Shown: positions 53,728 through 62,243, counted from the stretch's first letter. The stretch is 64,000 bases of DNA from Firmicutes bacterium TM09-10 (GCA_003481005.1 QUKC01000019.1:359-64358), one strand, 5' to 3'. Translations and numbers: made by a program. The notes: generated from the letters alone by a model not told the origin.

Positions 53728-54261
53728 CTATTTTCTACGATAAACATAATGTTCCAGGCTAATTTTAGAATTGATTTCTGGAGGTAAAATTAAATGATGG
53801 AGATTAAGACCTTTGGCAACGTGTTTGACGGTGGAATAGAGTTCAGAGTCGATATCTTTTTCGAAAATTGCCAGAACCTGAGAAGGAGAAGCGGTAAGCT
53901 TTTTGATATCTTCTAAAAGTGCGGAAGAGGGAACGAATACATCATTTTCCCTGCTTAGACCAAGGCAGAAATTTACACCGCCCATCACTTTATCAACGTC
54001 ATTTAAGCCGAGCTTGTTTTCGATACATTTTCTGTAAAAGTTCTTGGATTGATGCTGCAGTATTTTGCCCTCTGTATTTGTCAGTTCCAATCCGGTCAGG
54101 TGTTGGTAATTTCTCTTATGAAATATGACTTCTATAAACCGAATGGAATTATCCTGTCTTTCTCTGAAAATGATAAGCAACTTCTTATGCAAAAGGTTTT
54201 GCTGATATTGCTTCGCACAATTCAGAACTCTTTTACGTGCGTCTTCTTTTGTAAACTTCAT
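53728..54261 (-). CDS. PBECR4-like (predicted BECR-fold RNase) protein
   Basis: 177 aa. The pattern IRFIEVIFHKRNYQHLTGLEL (about 40-60), SKNFYRKCIENKLGLNDV (about 70-88) and a C-terminal ISLEHYVYRRK fits the PBECR4 family as I know it. These are predicted RNases of the Barnase-EndoU-ColicinE5/D-RelE fold, found in phage and toxin settings. His55 with nearby Arg/Lys residues could be catalytic. GGAGG lies upstream with long spacing (about 14 bp). The gene is A/T-rich. Upstream on the same strand are a promoter, three structured 51-nt repeats and a hairpin, a layout like type III toxin-antitoxin loci. Toxicity is inferred, not shown. Confidence 0.65.
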   Translation of the reverse strand: MKFTKEDARKRVLNCAKQYQQNLLHKKLLIIFRERQDNSIRFIEVIFHKRNYQHLTGLELTNTEGKILQHQSKNFYRKCIENKLGLNDVDKVMGGVNFCLGLSRENDVFVPSSALLEDIKKLTASPSQVLAIFEKDIDSELYSTVKHVAKGLNLHHLILPPEINSKISLEHYVYRRK

Positions 54262-54347
54262 AAATAGTTCGGAAATCCTCCATAAAGAATAACGGTTAGA
54301 CTACATATACATAGATTTTCCTGAAAGATCATAAATAATAGATATGG

Positions 54348-54390
54348 AAAGAGAGAGCAATAGCACCATTGTACTATATACTCCCTCTTT
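54348..54390 (-). terminator. Hairpin between repeat RNA and PBECR4-like gene
   Basis: On the minus strand AAAGAGGGAG pairs with CTCTCTCTTT (one G-T pair), with an inner ATAG/CTAT. The tail has only three Ts, so it would be a leaky terminator at best. In known type III loci such a hairpin sets the ratio of RNA to toxin. Confidence 0.5.
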
Positions 54391-54394
54391 GTGG

Positions 54395-54540
54395 CTAATT
54401 TTAATGTTGTCTGCCAACGACCGGTAAAATACCGGTAAAAATATCGGATTTTAGTGTTGTCCGCCAACGGTCAATCACAGGATTGACAAGCATATCAGAT
54501 TTTAGTGTTAGCCCACTGGAAAAGCACGCTTTTCCTACTA
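54395..54540 (-). ncRNA. Three-unit structured repeat RNA (candidate antitoxin RNA)
   Basis: Three degenerate units with a 51-bp period (54395, 54446 and 54497 on the plus strand). Read on the minus strand, each unit is a hairpin followed by a core. The core is GTTGGCGGACAACACTAAAA in the middle unit and diverges in the others. The hairpins differ in sequence but keep pairing: GGAAAAGC/GCTTTTCC, GTCAATC/GATTGAC and ACCGGT/ACCGGT. In the middle unit the hairpin GTTG-GCGGA-CAAC could pair its loop (CGGA) with the downstream TCCG to form an H-type pseudoknot. Function is inferred. Confidence 0.6.
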
Positions 54541-54545
54541 CTATT

Positions 54546-54574
54546 ATTATAGGCAGAGCAGATTTTTATGTCAA
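54546..54574 (-). promoter_or_regulatory. Promoter reading into the repeat RNA
   Basis: On the minus strand: TTGACA (54574-54569), 17-bp spacer, TATAAT (54551-54546). An exact consensus match placed directly before the repeat units. Confidence 0.85.
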
Positions 54575-54680
54575 TAGAAATCATAAATCATTCCCAGATA
54601 TTCTCCAAATGCGGTGCCGCAAAACATGTATTCGGTCTGACGCAAACATTTCTTTGGCAAAACGATATATCGACAGGGTG

Positions 54681-54708
54681 TTGACAAAATATAAAAAAGT
54701 GCTATAAT
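54681..54708 (+). promoter_or_regulatory. Promoter of the riboswitch-flotillin unit
   Basis: TTGACA (54681-54686), 16-bp spacer, TATAAT (54703-54708) preceded by TGC (extended -10). Confidence 0.88.
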
Positions 54709-54720
54709 TTATTTCAACAA

Positions 54721-54872
54721 TAAAAGGGAGTAGCCAGCACCGAGAGGTGGTTTGAAACCGTCACCCCGACAAGCAGCCAGATGAGAATTGATTTGCTGCA
54801 GATGTCCGTATTAAATGAAATGCGCGAGACTTTTATTGCAGCTGTCAGGCTGTAATAGAGGCCTCGCTTTTT
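54721..54872 (+). ncRNA. yybP-ykoY-type (manganese) riboswitch with terminator
   Basis: The leader begins AAAAGGGAGTAGCCAGC and ends its aptamer with GCGAGACTTTTA, the two conserved ends of yybP-ykoY Mn2+ riboswitches. P1 would be TAAAAG (54721-54726) with CTTTTA (54830-54835). Downstream, GCGAG-AC-TTTTATTGCAGC can instead pair with GCTGTAATAGAG-GC-CTCGC followed by T5, an intrinsic terminator. The two folds share CTTTTA and exclude each other. This predicts an ON switch: Mn2+ binding holds P1 and lets transcription continue into flotillin. The internal loop is less canonical than the ends, so a variant is possible. Confidence 0.72.
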
Positions 54873-54898
54873 GTTTCATGGAAAAGGGTGTCCATAGG

Positions 54899-54990
54899 AA
54901 ACAAAACCCTCCGGGGGAAAAGCACTTTTCCGGAAAAGTCGCCTGACAGCGACCGAAGCTATTTACTTTACGAGTCCACCGGACCGGTGG
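54899..54990 (+). repeat. Hairpin cluster before flotillin
   Basis: Three palindromes: GGAAAAGCACTTTTCC, TCGCCTGACAGCGA, and CCACCGGACCGGTGG, the last just before the ribosome binding site. Similar clusters lie at 9447, 16434 and 62149. Confidence 0.6.
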
Positions 54991-55007
54991 AGAAAAGGAG
55001 AAAGAGT

Positions 55008-56534
55008 ATGTTTACAGGAATTGGTTTAGGAGCTGTTGTTGCAATAATCGCAGTGATCGCGCTGCTTGGAATTATCGCTTCCGGGTATGTGAAAGCACCT
55101 CCGGACACGGCGTATATCATTTCCGGCCTGCGCAAAAAGATCATTATCGGGAAATCGAGTATCAAGATCCCGTTTCTGGAACGTCTTGACAAGCTGAGCT
55201 TAAAGCTGATCCCCATCGATGTGAAGACAGAAGCAGCGGTGCCGACGGCGGATTACATCAACATTCAGGTGGACGCAGCAGTTAACGTCAAGGTTTCCAG
55301 CGAGCCCGAAAAATTAAAGCAGGCAGCAGAAAACTTCCTGAATCAGAACACCCAGTATATTGCGCAGGTAGCGAGAGAGGTTCTGGAAGGCAACATGCGT
55401 GAGATCGTAGGCCGCATGCGTCTGGAGGAAATGGTCAGCGACCGTCAGAAATTCGCAGACCTGGTAAAGGAAAATGCCGAGCCTGACCTGGCTGCCATGG
55501 GTCTGGACGTTGTCAGCTTCAATGTGCAGAACTTTACGGATTCCAATGGTGTCATTGATGACCTTGGTATCGACAACATTTCCCAGATCAAGAAAAAGGC
55601 AGCGATTGCAAAGGCTGAGGCAGAAAAAGAAATCGCGGTAGCAAAGGCGGAAGCGGATCGTCAGTCCAACGACGCGCGGATCAATTCCGAAAGAGAGATC
55701 GCCATCAAGAACAACGAGCTGGATATGCAGAAGGCAGAGCTTCAGAAAAACGCGGACAGCAAGCGGGCGGAAGCGGATGCGGCATATGAGATCCAGAAAG
55801 AGGAACAGCGAAAGACCATCGAAGTAACTGCGGCAAATGCCAACATTGCAAAAGAGGAACGTCTGGTGCTCTTAAAACAGCGTGAAGCAGAGACGATGGA
55901 AAAATCGCTGGATGCACAGGTTAAGAAAAAAGCGGAAGCTGAGAAATTCGAACGTCAGCAGAAAGCGGAAGCAGAGCTGTTTGAACGCCAGAAAGAAGCG
56001 GAAGCAAAGAAATTTGAAACGGAAAAGGCTGCAGAGGCGCAGCGTGCGAAGGCGGAAGCAGATCTGTTCTCTAAAGAACAGGAAGCCAAAGGTATCCGCA
56101 TGGTCGGCGAAGCCGAAGCAGAAGCAATTCGCGCCAAAGGTGTTGCGGAGGCGGAAGCGATGGAAAAACGTGCGCAGGCTTATCAGAAATACAACAACGC
56201 GGCAATGGCGGAAATGCTCATCAAGGTGCTGCCCGATATCGCAGGCAAGATCGCAGAACCTCTGACCCAGATCGACAAGATCACGATCATCGGCGGTTCG
56301 GACGGATCAAACGGCGTGGACCAGGTAGCAGGAAACGTACCGGCAGTGATGACAAAGCTGTTTGAAACCATGAAAGAAACCGTGGGCATCGACCTTGCGG
56401 AGGTTGTAAAAGCGGGAACCTATGATGCAAAAGTGAACCGCAATATCACGATCAACGCAGACGGAGCAAAGCAGGCAGCGGAAGTGTTGAAGCAGGAAAC
56501 TGTTGCAGAAGCATCGGCGGAAATCGCAGAGTAA
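55008..56534 (+). CDS. floT: Flotillin (SPFH-domain membrane protein)
   Basis: 508 aa. An N-terminal hydrophobic hairpin (about 6-24), an SPFH/band-7 domain (about 30-215; GYVKAPPDTAYIISGLRKK) and a long Ala/Glu/Lys coiled coil (about 220-420) with repeated EAEKFERQQKAEAELFERQK-type stretches. It is the full-length flotillin form (FloT/YuaG type), which organises membrane microdomains. AAAGGAG lies 7 bp before ATG 55008; the frame is open further upstream but only through leader DNA. It is downstream of a probable Mn2+ riboswitch, which is unusual for this family. No NfeD partner gene is adjacent. Confidence 0.94.
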   Translation: MFTGIGLGAVVAIIAVIALLGIIASGYVKAPPDTAYIISGLRKKIIIGKSSIKIPFLERLDKLSLKLIPIDVKTEAAVPTADYINIQVDAAVNVKVSSEPEKLKQAAENFLNQNTQYIAQVAREVLEGNMREIVGRMRLEEMVSDRQKFADLVKENAEPDLAAMGLDVVSFNVQNFTDSNGVIDDLGIDNISQIKKKAAIAKAEAEKEIAVAKAEADRQSNDARINSEREIAIKNNELDMQKAELQKNADSKRAEADAAYEIQKEEQRKTIEVTAANANIAKEERLVLLKQREAETMEKSLDAQVKKKAEAEKFERQQKAEAELFERQKEAEAKKFETEKAAEAQRAKAEADLFSKEQEAKGIRMVGEAEAEAIRAKGVAEAEAMEKRAQAYQKYNNAAMAEMLIKVLPDIAGKIAEPLTQIDKITIIGGSDGSNGVDQVAGNVPAVMTKLFETMKETVGIDLAEVVKAGTYDAKVNRNITINADGAKQAAEVLKQETVAEASAEIAE

Positions 56535-56590
56535 ACGGCTGGGATTGTATTGAAAAATTGATTCAATTGCTAAAAGTTCTATAACAGAAA

Positions 56591-56633
56591 ATCCCGGCAA
56601 AGCCCCTGAAAAAGGCTCTGCCGGGATTTTTTT
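56591..56633. terminator. Intrinsic terminator after flotillin
   Basis: CCCGGCAAAGCC pairs with GGCTCTGCCGGG and is followed by T7. It ends close to the stop codon of the convergent MATE gene. Confidence 0.9.
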
Positions 56634-56643
56634 ACAGAAGCGC

Positions 56644-58038
56644 TTATGCGTCCTTTCCCTGCCCCTGCGGCGCATTGCGCAGGGTATCCTTCTGCATCCA
56701 TTTTCCACGCTTATAATAGAGGATAAACAAGATCGATGTAATGGTCCAGGTCAGTGGATAGGAAAATGCCACTGTTGCGACCTCGTGCCTGAGGGGAACG
56801 GCAATCGTGATCCAGAGGATCCTCAGGACACAGACCCCAAAGCAGGTCAGCAGCATCGGGAAAAAGGAATCCCCGCAGCCGCGGCAGGTACCGGAAAGGA
56901 TTTCGATACAGATGTAAGTGATGTAGGCGGGAGAAACTACACGCATCATGCCGATGCAGATGTTGATGACATTGGCATCGCGTGTAAATAAAAGCAGGAT
57001 CGTTCCGCCGAAATTCAAAACAATAAAGCTGAGGAAAAGGCTGGTCACGGCAGCAAGACCGAGACAGATGCGGACACTTTTTTTGATACGGTCGTATTTT
57101 CCGGCGCCGAAATTCTGCCCGGCGAAGGTCGTGATGGAAACACCGTAAGCACCCATAATCATCCAGAAAATACTGTCCACTTTTCCGTAAGCGGTCCAGG
57201 CGGCGATCGTGTCGGTTCCGAAGGAGTTGATAGAAGACTGGATCAACAGGTTGGAAATGGAATACATTGCGGACTGCAGACCGGCAGGCAGACCGATTTT
57301 GATGATATCAAATAAAAGATCGCGGTGGAACCGGATTTTGGAAACGATCAGGCGATAGGAATCCTGTGTGCGCAGCAGGGCGATCAGTGTCAGGATCGCG
57401 GAGAAAAACTGGGACGCAATCGTCGCAATTGCAGCTCCGGAAACACCCATGCCGAGCACGGCGACAAATAAAAGGTCGAGCACAATGTTGACCAGACAGG
57501 AAGCGATCAGAAAATAGAGCGGTCGTTTGGAATCGCCCACAGCGCGCAGGATACCGGAGCCCATGTTGTAGATCATGGACGGAATCGTGCCGAGATAATA
57601 AATTTTCATATAAGTCAGAGAGAGGGAAAGGATGTCGTCCGGCGTTCCCATCGCAGTCAGGGCAAAGCGTGCGGAAACAAGACCGAGCAGCATAATGACA
57701 ACGCCCCCTGCAATGGCCAGTGCAATAGCGGTATGAACGGAATCCCTGACCCTGCGCCTGTTGTCTGCGCCGTAATACTGGGAAATGATAACGGTTGCAC
57801 CGGAAGAAAGTCCGACGAAAAAGCCGACGAGCAGGTTGATAATGGTGGAAGCAGAGCCTCCAACGGAGGCAAGGGCTTCCTTGCCGACAAAGTTGCCGAC
57901 GATGATGGCGTCCGCAGTGTTATAGAGCTGCTGAAAAAAGGTTCCAAATAAAATCGGGAAAAAGAAAATCAGAAGCTGTTTCCAGATGACTCCCTCTGTG
58001 ATCTGATTTGTTGTGCTTTGTGCTGCCTGTTTACTCAT
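56644..58038 (-). CDS. MATE-family efflux transporter
   Basis: 464 aa with twelve hydrophobic segments in two halves. N-terminal LLIFFFPILFGTFFQQLYNTADAIIVGNFVG and GGSASTIINLLVGFFVGLSSGATVIISQYYGA are typical of the clostridial MATE subgroup. It exports drugs or metabolites using Na+ or H+. ATG 58038 follows GGAGGG with long spacing (about 12 bp); the frame extends further upstream without support. Confidence 0.93.
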   Translation of the reverse strand: MSKQAAQSTTNQITEGVIWKQLLIFFFPILFGTFFQQLYNTADAIIVGNFVGKEALASVGGSASTIINLLVGFFVGLSSGATVIISQYYGADNRRRVRDSVHTAIALAIAGGVVIMLLGLVSARFALTAMGTPDDILSLSLTYMKIYYLGTIPSMIYNMGSGILRAVGDSKRPLYFLIASCLVNIVLDLLFVAVLGMGVSGAAIATIASQFFSAILTLIALLRTQDSYRLIVSKIRFHRDLLFDIIKIGLPAGLQSAMYSISNLLIQSSINSFGTDTIAAWTAYGKVDSIFWMIMGAYGVSITTFAGQNFGAGKYDRIKKSVRICLGLAAVTSLFLSFIVLNFGGTILLLFTRDANVINICIGMMRVVSPAYITYICIEILSGTCRGCGDSFFPMLLTCFGVCVLRILWITIAVPLRHEVATVAFSYPLTWTITSILFILYYKRGKWMQKDTLRNAPQGQGKDA

Positions 58039-58079
58039 AAAGTAAAATAACCCTCCGTTTAAAAATACTACACAAAGCC

Positions 58080-58108
58080 AGTATAGACTTGTCTGTAAAG
58101 AAACACAA
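58080..58108 (-). promoter_or_regulatory. Probable promoter of the MATE gene
   Basis: On the minus strand: TTGTGT (58108-58103), 17-bp spacer, TATACT (58085-58080). Confidence 0.5.
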
Positions 58109-58215
58109 GATACTATGTAAAACATCGAAAAAATGCTATACTTAGATATCGGGGGATGGAAGCAGAAGGAAACCTGTAAAAGGCAAGCATCAGCAGAAGC
58201 TGAGAAGGGGTGGAA

Positions 58216-58311
58216 ATGAGCAAGCATGGAAATCGGACCAGACGGATTTACGGAATCATTCTGATATCGTTTGTTATCATATGGATAGGAAGCCTTTTTT
58301 TCAGATGCTGA
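58216..58311 (+). pseudogene. N-terminal segment of the hybrid kinase in another frame
   Basis: ATG 58216, preceded by AAGGGG, encodes [20 protein letters not shown] and on to SLFF, a textbook first membrane helix. It then stops 8 bp after a T7 run (58295-58301). A -1 shift at T-TTT-TTC would join it in frame to the hybrid kinase below, which otherwise lacks its first membrane helix. Either one T is missing (mutation or sequencing error) or the ribosome shifts frame here. Confidence 0.75.
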
Positions 58312-60350
58312 ACAATCGGCATAGTGCCTGGATCGCCAGCGAGATGATCCTGCAGCAGCTGGAGGATGTGATCGAAGAAAATAAAGAAAGCTATCAGACC
58401 CTTCTGGAAACCCTGAAGGAAGATTATACGCTGCGGGCAGAGATTGTGGCAAATCTCCTTGAAATGGAAGAAAGACTATACCAGACCACAGAGGAGTACC
58501 GGAAGATCGCAAAACAGCTGCGTGTGGACGAAATCCACATTATCAATACGGGCGGCTGTATCGTTGCAGGAACAAATCCGGAGTATTTTGGCTACAGCTT
58601 TTCTTCCGGCGAGCAAATGGGATATTTTAAGCCCATGCTGACAGATAAAACGCTTTCCATGTGTCAGGATATGGTGCCGAATACTGCAGAAGGGAAAATG
58701 ATGATGTATGCCATCGTCTGGAATTCTTCCGGTACGGCCATGATCCAGATTGGCATTACCCCCAGTCGATTGCTTGCAAAAATGAACAGTGCCAGCGTGG
58801 AAAATCTGGTTCGGCAGATGCCGATTACCTCCGGAATGAATATCTTTCTGCTAAATGCCACCACAGGAAAAATGCTTGCAACCACGCGGCAGGATGTATT
58901 GCTCTATGAGCTGCAGGATTCCGACCGGCTGGGAGACGGAAAACTGCAGGAAGGAAAGCGGTATCGGACCAGTGCGAAAATCAGTGGCAAAAAGCAGTAT
59001 CTGGTCTATGAAAAGTATGGGGAATATAATCTTGCAGTTTCTTACGGCATTTTAGAGGCGAACCAAAATCTGATCTATGTTGCTGCGACCATGTTTCTGG
59101 TACTGGTGCTTTCTTTTTTGTTTGTTTTTTATGTTACGGAGCGCTCGATCGCTGCGATTGAAAAAAATGAAGAGGAGTTAAAGCAGGCAAAGGAGGCGGC
59201 AGAGCGTGCAAATGCAGCAAAAACCGGATTTTTGTCCCGGATGTCACATGATATCCGGACACCGTTAAACGGCATTATCGGAATGATCGAAATCAGCGAC
59301 CGGCACAGGGAGGACAGAGCGCTGGTGGATGCAAACCGTGTAAAGGAAAAGGTTGCGGCAAAGCATCTGCTGGAGCTGATCAACGATGTACTGGAATTTA
59401 ACAAGCTGGATGAAGAAAACCTTCAGCTTACAAAAGAGCCCTTTTGCTTAAAAGAGCTCTGGCAGGAAATTATCACGATCGTGGAACCCCGGGCAGCGGA
59501 TAAAGGAATCCTTTTAAAGTATGAAGAACAGACAGAAGGTGCAGCAGCCGGCTGTGTCCTTGGAAGCCCTCTGCATGTCAGACAGATATTTATCAATATT
59601 TTGGGGAATGCGATCAAATATACGGATGCCGGCGGACATGTCCTGTGTCAGGTGACGATAAAGGCGATCGGGGAAAGCCGGATATCCTGCCGGACCGTGA
59701 TTTCGGATAACGGAATCGGTATGAGCACAGCATTTCTTCCCCACCTGTTCGAATCCTTTTCCCGGGAAAATACCGATGAAAAAAGTGTAACCCAGGGAAC
59801 CGGACTGGGAATGTCCATCGTCAAGCATCTGGTGGACGAGATGGGCGGAACCATTACGGTGGAGAGCAGGAAGGGAGTTGGAACCACATTTACGGTCACG
59901 CTCCTGTTTGAAGAACTCAAAGAACAGGAAGGTAAGAAAATCGAAGAAGGGGAGGAGAGTGCTGATCTTTCCGGAATGCGTGTGCTTCTTGCAGAGGACA
60001 ATGAACTGAATATGGAAATTGCGGAAACCTTTCTGACAGATGCAGGTGTACAGATCACAAAGGCATACAATGGAAAAGAAGAGGTGGAGCGCTATCTGGA
60101 ACAGCCGGCAGGTACCTTTGATGCGATCCTGACCGACCTGATGATGCCGGTAATGGATGGCTACGAGGCGGTGCGGGAGATCCGCAGCAGCGGCCGTGCA
60201 GATGCCCAAAGCATCCCTATCATTGCCTTGACGGCCAATGCCTTTTTGGAGGATGCAGAACGGGTGAAGAAGGAAGGCATGAATGAGCATCTGCCCAAAC
60301 CCCTGGACGTTGGGAAAATGCTTTCCGTATTGGCAAAATACAGGAAATAG
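58281..60350 (+). CDS. Hybrid sensor histidine kinase/response regulator
   Basis: 689 aa as read from ATG 58281; the natural start is probably 58216, one frame away. An outside sensor region (about 10-260) is followed by a membrane helix ([20 protein letters not shown]). Then a short linker, HisKA ([19 protein letters not shown], the His being the phosphorylation site), an ATPase domain (N-box [30 protein letters not shown]) and a C-terminal receiver (LLAEDNELN, phospho-Asp in [15 protein letters not shown]). The signal is unknown. No HAMP domain is obvious. No cognate output regulator is next to it; the phosphate may pass to a separate protein. Confidence 0.88.
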   Translation: MDRKPFFQMLNNRHSAWIASEMILQQLEDVIEENKESYQTLLETLKEDYTLRAEIVANLLEMEERLYQTTEEYRKIAKQLRVDEIHIINTGGCIVAGTNPEYFGYSFSSGEQMGYFKPMLTDKTLSMCQDMVPNTAEGKMMMYAIVWNSSGTAMIQIGITPSRLLAKMNSASVENLVRQMPITSGMNIFLLNATTGKMLATTRQDVLLYELQDSDRLGDGKLQEGKRYRTSAKISGKKQYLVYEKYGEYNLAVSYGILEANQNLIYVAATMFLVLVLSFLFVFYVTERSIAAIEKNEEELKQAKEAAERANAAKTGFLSRMSHDIRTPLNGIIGMIEISDRHREDRALVDANRVKEKVAAKHLLELINDVLEFNKLDEENLQLTKEPFCLKELWQEIITIVEPRAADKGILLKYEEQTEGAAAGCVLGSPLHVRQIFINILGNAIKYTDAGGHVLCQVTIKAIGESRISCRTVISDNGIGMSTAFLPHLFESFSRENTDEKSVTQGTGLGMSIVKHLVDEMGGTITVESRKGVGTTFTVTLLFEELKEQEGKKIEEGEESADLSGMRVLLAEDNELNMEIAETFLTDAGVQITKAYNGKEEVERYLEQPAGTFDAILTDLMMPVMDGYEAVREIRSSGRADAQSIPIIALTANAFLEDAERVKKEGMNEHLPKPLDVGKMLSVLAKYRK

Positions 60351-60472
60351 GGGCTGTGACGGAAGCATTTTTGGAAAGCTTTCCGGCTTGTCAAATACCC
60401 GGTTCTGACATACAATACTGATATGCGGCAGGAAATGGGGCCTTTTCGAACATGGAAAAGATGGAGGACAAA

Positions 60473-61366
60473 ATGCCGATATTTCAAACAGTTGCTGCGG
60501 CATGCCGCGCCGCAGGAGAAAAGTTAAGATCCTGGAAACAGAAAAAAAGAACAGACCGGCTTTGGAAAGTGGTTTTATGGGGAATCCTGTGGGCAACGCT
60601 ATGTCCGACGCTAGGGGCCTGCGGGGCACAGCGGGAAGAGCTCTTTTTGTCGGAAAAGGAAAGCATAGCCTATGGGGATGGAAGCTACGAAGTAGAATCC
60701 GATGTCGAAGCCACGGAACAACACCGCGAGGATGAACCAAATGCCGGGAATACAGACCAAAATCGCGAGGCTGAGTCAAATGCCGAAGACACGGACCAAA
60801 ACCGCGAGGCTGAGCCAAGTGCCGGAAGCACAGACCGGACAGAGCTCTCCGATGCTTCTTCAGAGGAAACAAAAACCCTTGTGGTGCACATCTGCGGAGC
60901 AGTATCCGCTCCGGGGGTCTATGAGCTTCCGGCAGGCAGCAGAATTATAGACGCCGTGGAGGCCGGAGGCGGTTTTTTACCGGAAGCAGAGGAAGCATGC
61001 TGCAACCTGGCGGAAGAAATCGTGGACGGTTGTCAGATTTATATCATGACAAAAACGGAAAGCTGCGCCGACGGACAGACAGAAAAGAAAGCCGGAATCC
61101 AGACTTCGCCGGACAGCGATATGCAAACGACAGACAGAAATGTGCGAAGCAACAGCGCTCCGGCCCTGGAGAACGGTCTGGTCAACCTCAACACAGCGGA
61201 TATCGCTGCACTCATGACGCTGCCTGGAATCGGGGAAAGCCGGGCAAAGGCGATCATAAGCTATCGGGAGCAGCATGGAGCGTTTGCGCAGATTGAGGAT
61301 ATCATGAAAATCAGCGGAATCAAGCAGGCTGCATTTTCAAAAATCAAAGACAAAATTACAGTTTAA
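60473..61366 (+). CDS. comEA: ComEA-like DNA-binding protein (SLBB + helix-hairpin-helix)
   Basis: 297 aa. N-terminal hydrophobic segment (about 33-48) ending in LGAC, which could be a lipobox or a membrane anchor. An acidic repeat linker (about 80-119) follows, then an SLBB-type domain (VVHICGAVSAPGVYELPAGSR) and a C-terminal double helix-hairpin-helix (GLVNLNTADIAALMTLPGIG, then FAQIEDIMKISGI). ComEA binds incoming DNA outside the cell in competence; no comEC is in the window. GGAGG lies 5 bp before ATG 60473, so the two earlier Met codons are not used. Confidence 0.88.
   Translation: MPIFQTVAAACRAAGEKLRSWKQKKRTDRLWKVVLWGILWATLCPTLGACGAQREELFLSEKESIAYGDGSYEVESDVEATEQHREDEPNAGNTDQNREAESNAEDTDQNREAEPSAGSTDRTELSDASSEETKTLVVHICGAVSAPGVYELPAGSRIIDAVEAGGGFLPEAEEACCNLAEEIVDGCQIYIMTKTESCADGQTEKKAGIQTSPDSDMQTTDRNVRSNSAPALENGLVNLNTADIAALMTLPGIGESRAKAIISYREQHGAFAQIEDIMKISGIKQAAFSKIKDKITV
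60713..60829 (+). repeat. 39-bp tandem repeat (x3) in comEA-like gene
   Basis: Three 39-bp units encode 13-residue repeats of type TDQNREAESNAED. They form the acidic stalk between membrane anchor and SLBB domain and are in frame, so the length may vary between strains. Confidence 0.92.
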
Positions 61367-61432
61367 TCATAGACAGAAAGAATCCGGACAAACAGCGAGA
61401 AACGGATTGTCCGGTCGGGAAAAGGGAGAAAC

Positions 61433-62122
61433 ATGGCAAAGAAAGTTTTGGTTGTGGACGATGAAAAGCTGATTGTAAAAGGAATCCGGTTCAGCCTGGA
61501 GCAGGACGGAATGGAAGTGACCTGCGCATATGACGGAGAAGAGGCGCTGCAGTGTGCGAAAGAGCAGAAATTTGATATGATTCTGCTCGATATTATGCTG
61601 CCAAAACTGAGCGGAACCGAAGTATGCCAGCAGATTCGGGAGTTTTCGGATGTTCCGATCGTAATGCTCACAGCCAAAAACGACGACATGGACAAAATTA
61701 TGGGACTGGAATATGGTGCAGATGATTATATCACCAAGCCCTTTAACATCCTTGAGGTAAAGGCGCGCATCAAGGCGATCATGCGCCGTACCTCTGCAAG
61801 AGGACAGATCGCAAAGCCGGAAAGCATTCTGGAAAGCGGAGATATGCGCGTGGACTGCGAAAGCCGCCGCGTCAGCATTTCCGGCAGAGAGGTCAATCTC
61901 ACTGCAAAAGAATTCGACCTGCTGGAGCTTTTGATCCGCAATCCAAATAAAGTCTACAGCCGTGAAAAACTTCTGAACCTCGTCTGGGGCGCAGACTATC
62001 CCGGGGATGTCCGCACCGTAGACGTCCACATCCGCCGCCTCCGCGAAAAAATTGAAACCAACCCCAGCGAACCCCGCTACGTCCACACCAAATGGGGAGT
62101 GGGGTACTTTTTCCGCGTATAA
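61433..62122 (+). CDS. OmpR/PhoB-family response regulator (WalR-like)
   Basis: 229 aa. Receiver domain with VVDDEK, phospho-Asp in ILLDIMLP, and the Lys in YITKPFN. The C-terminal winged helix has NLTAKEFDLLELLIRNPNKV and VDVHIRRLREKIE, then YVHTKWGVGYFF. Followed by a HAMP histidine kinase and a GerMN-type lipoprotein, it resembles the cell-wall regulator WalR. It stands 184 bp before the kinase gene, with two strong hairpins between them. Confidence 0.93.
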   Translation: MAKKVLVVDDEKLIVKGIRFSLEQDGMEVTCAYDGEEALQCAKEQKFDMILLDIMLPKLSGTEVCQQIREFSDVPIVMLTAKNDDMDKIMGLEYGADDYITKPFNILEVKARIKAIMRRTSARGQIAKPESILESGDMRVDCESRRVSISGREVNLTAKEFDLLELLIRNPNKVYSREKLLNLVWGADYPGDVRTVDVHIRRLREKIETNPSEPRYVHTKWGVGYFFRV

Positions 62123-62148
62123 GCAGAACCGGACTACGGATGAAAAAT

Positions 62149-62243
62149 GGCGAACTTTCTGCTTGCAGAAAAGTTCGCCGGTTTTCAGACGGTAACCCGG
62201 TGAGCAACGCGAACCGGACTTTTGCGAAGCAAAAGGTCCGGTT
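62149..62243 (+). repeat. Two strong hairpins between regulator and kinase genes
   Basis: GGCGAACTTTCTGC-TT-GCAGAAAAGTTCGCC (62149-62179) and AACCGGACTTTTGC-GAA-GCAAAAGGTCCGGTT (62212-62243). No T tract follows, so they are not terminators. They may regulate the ratio of the two products or protect the upstream mRNA. Confidence 0.8.

Noticed and set aside
54395..54519. Three spaced repeats considered as a CRISPR array
   Set aside because: The repeats are degenerate, the spacers are themselves inverted repeats, and no cas gene is present.
59514..60872. 452-aa minus-strand frame under the hybrid kinase and comEA-like genes
   Set aside because: The repeated N-terminal peptides come from the 39-bp tandem repeat read backwards; no domain.
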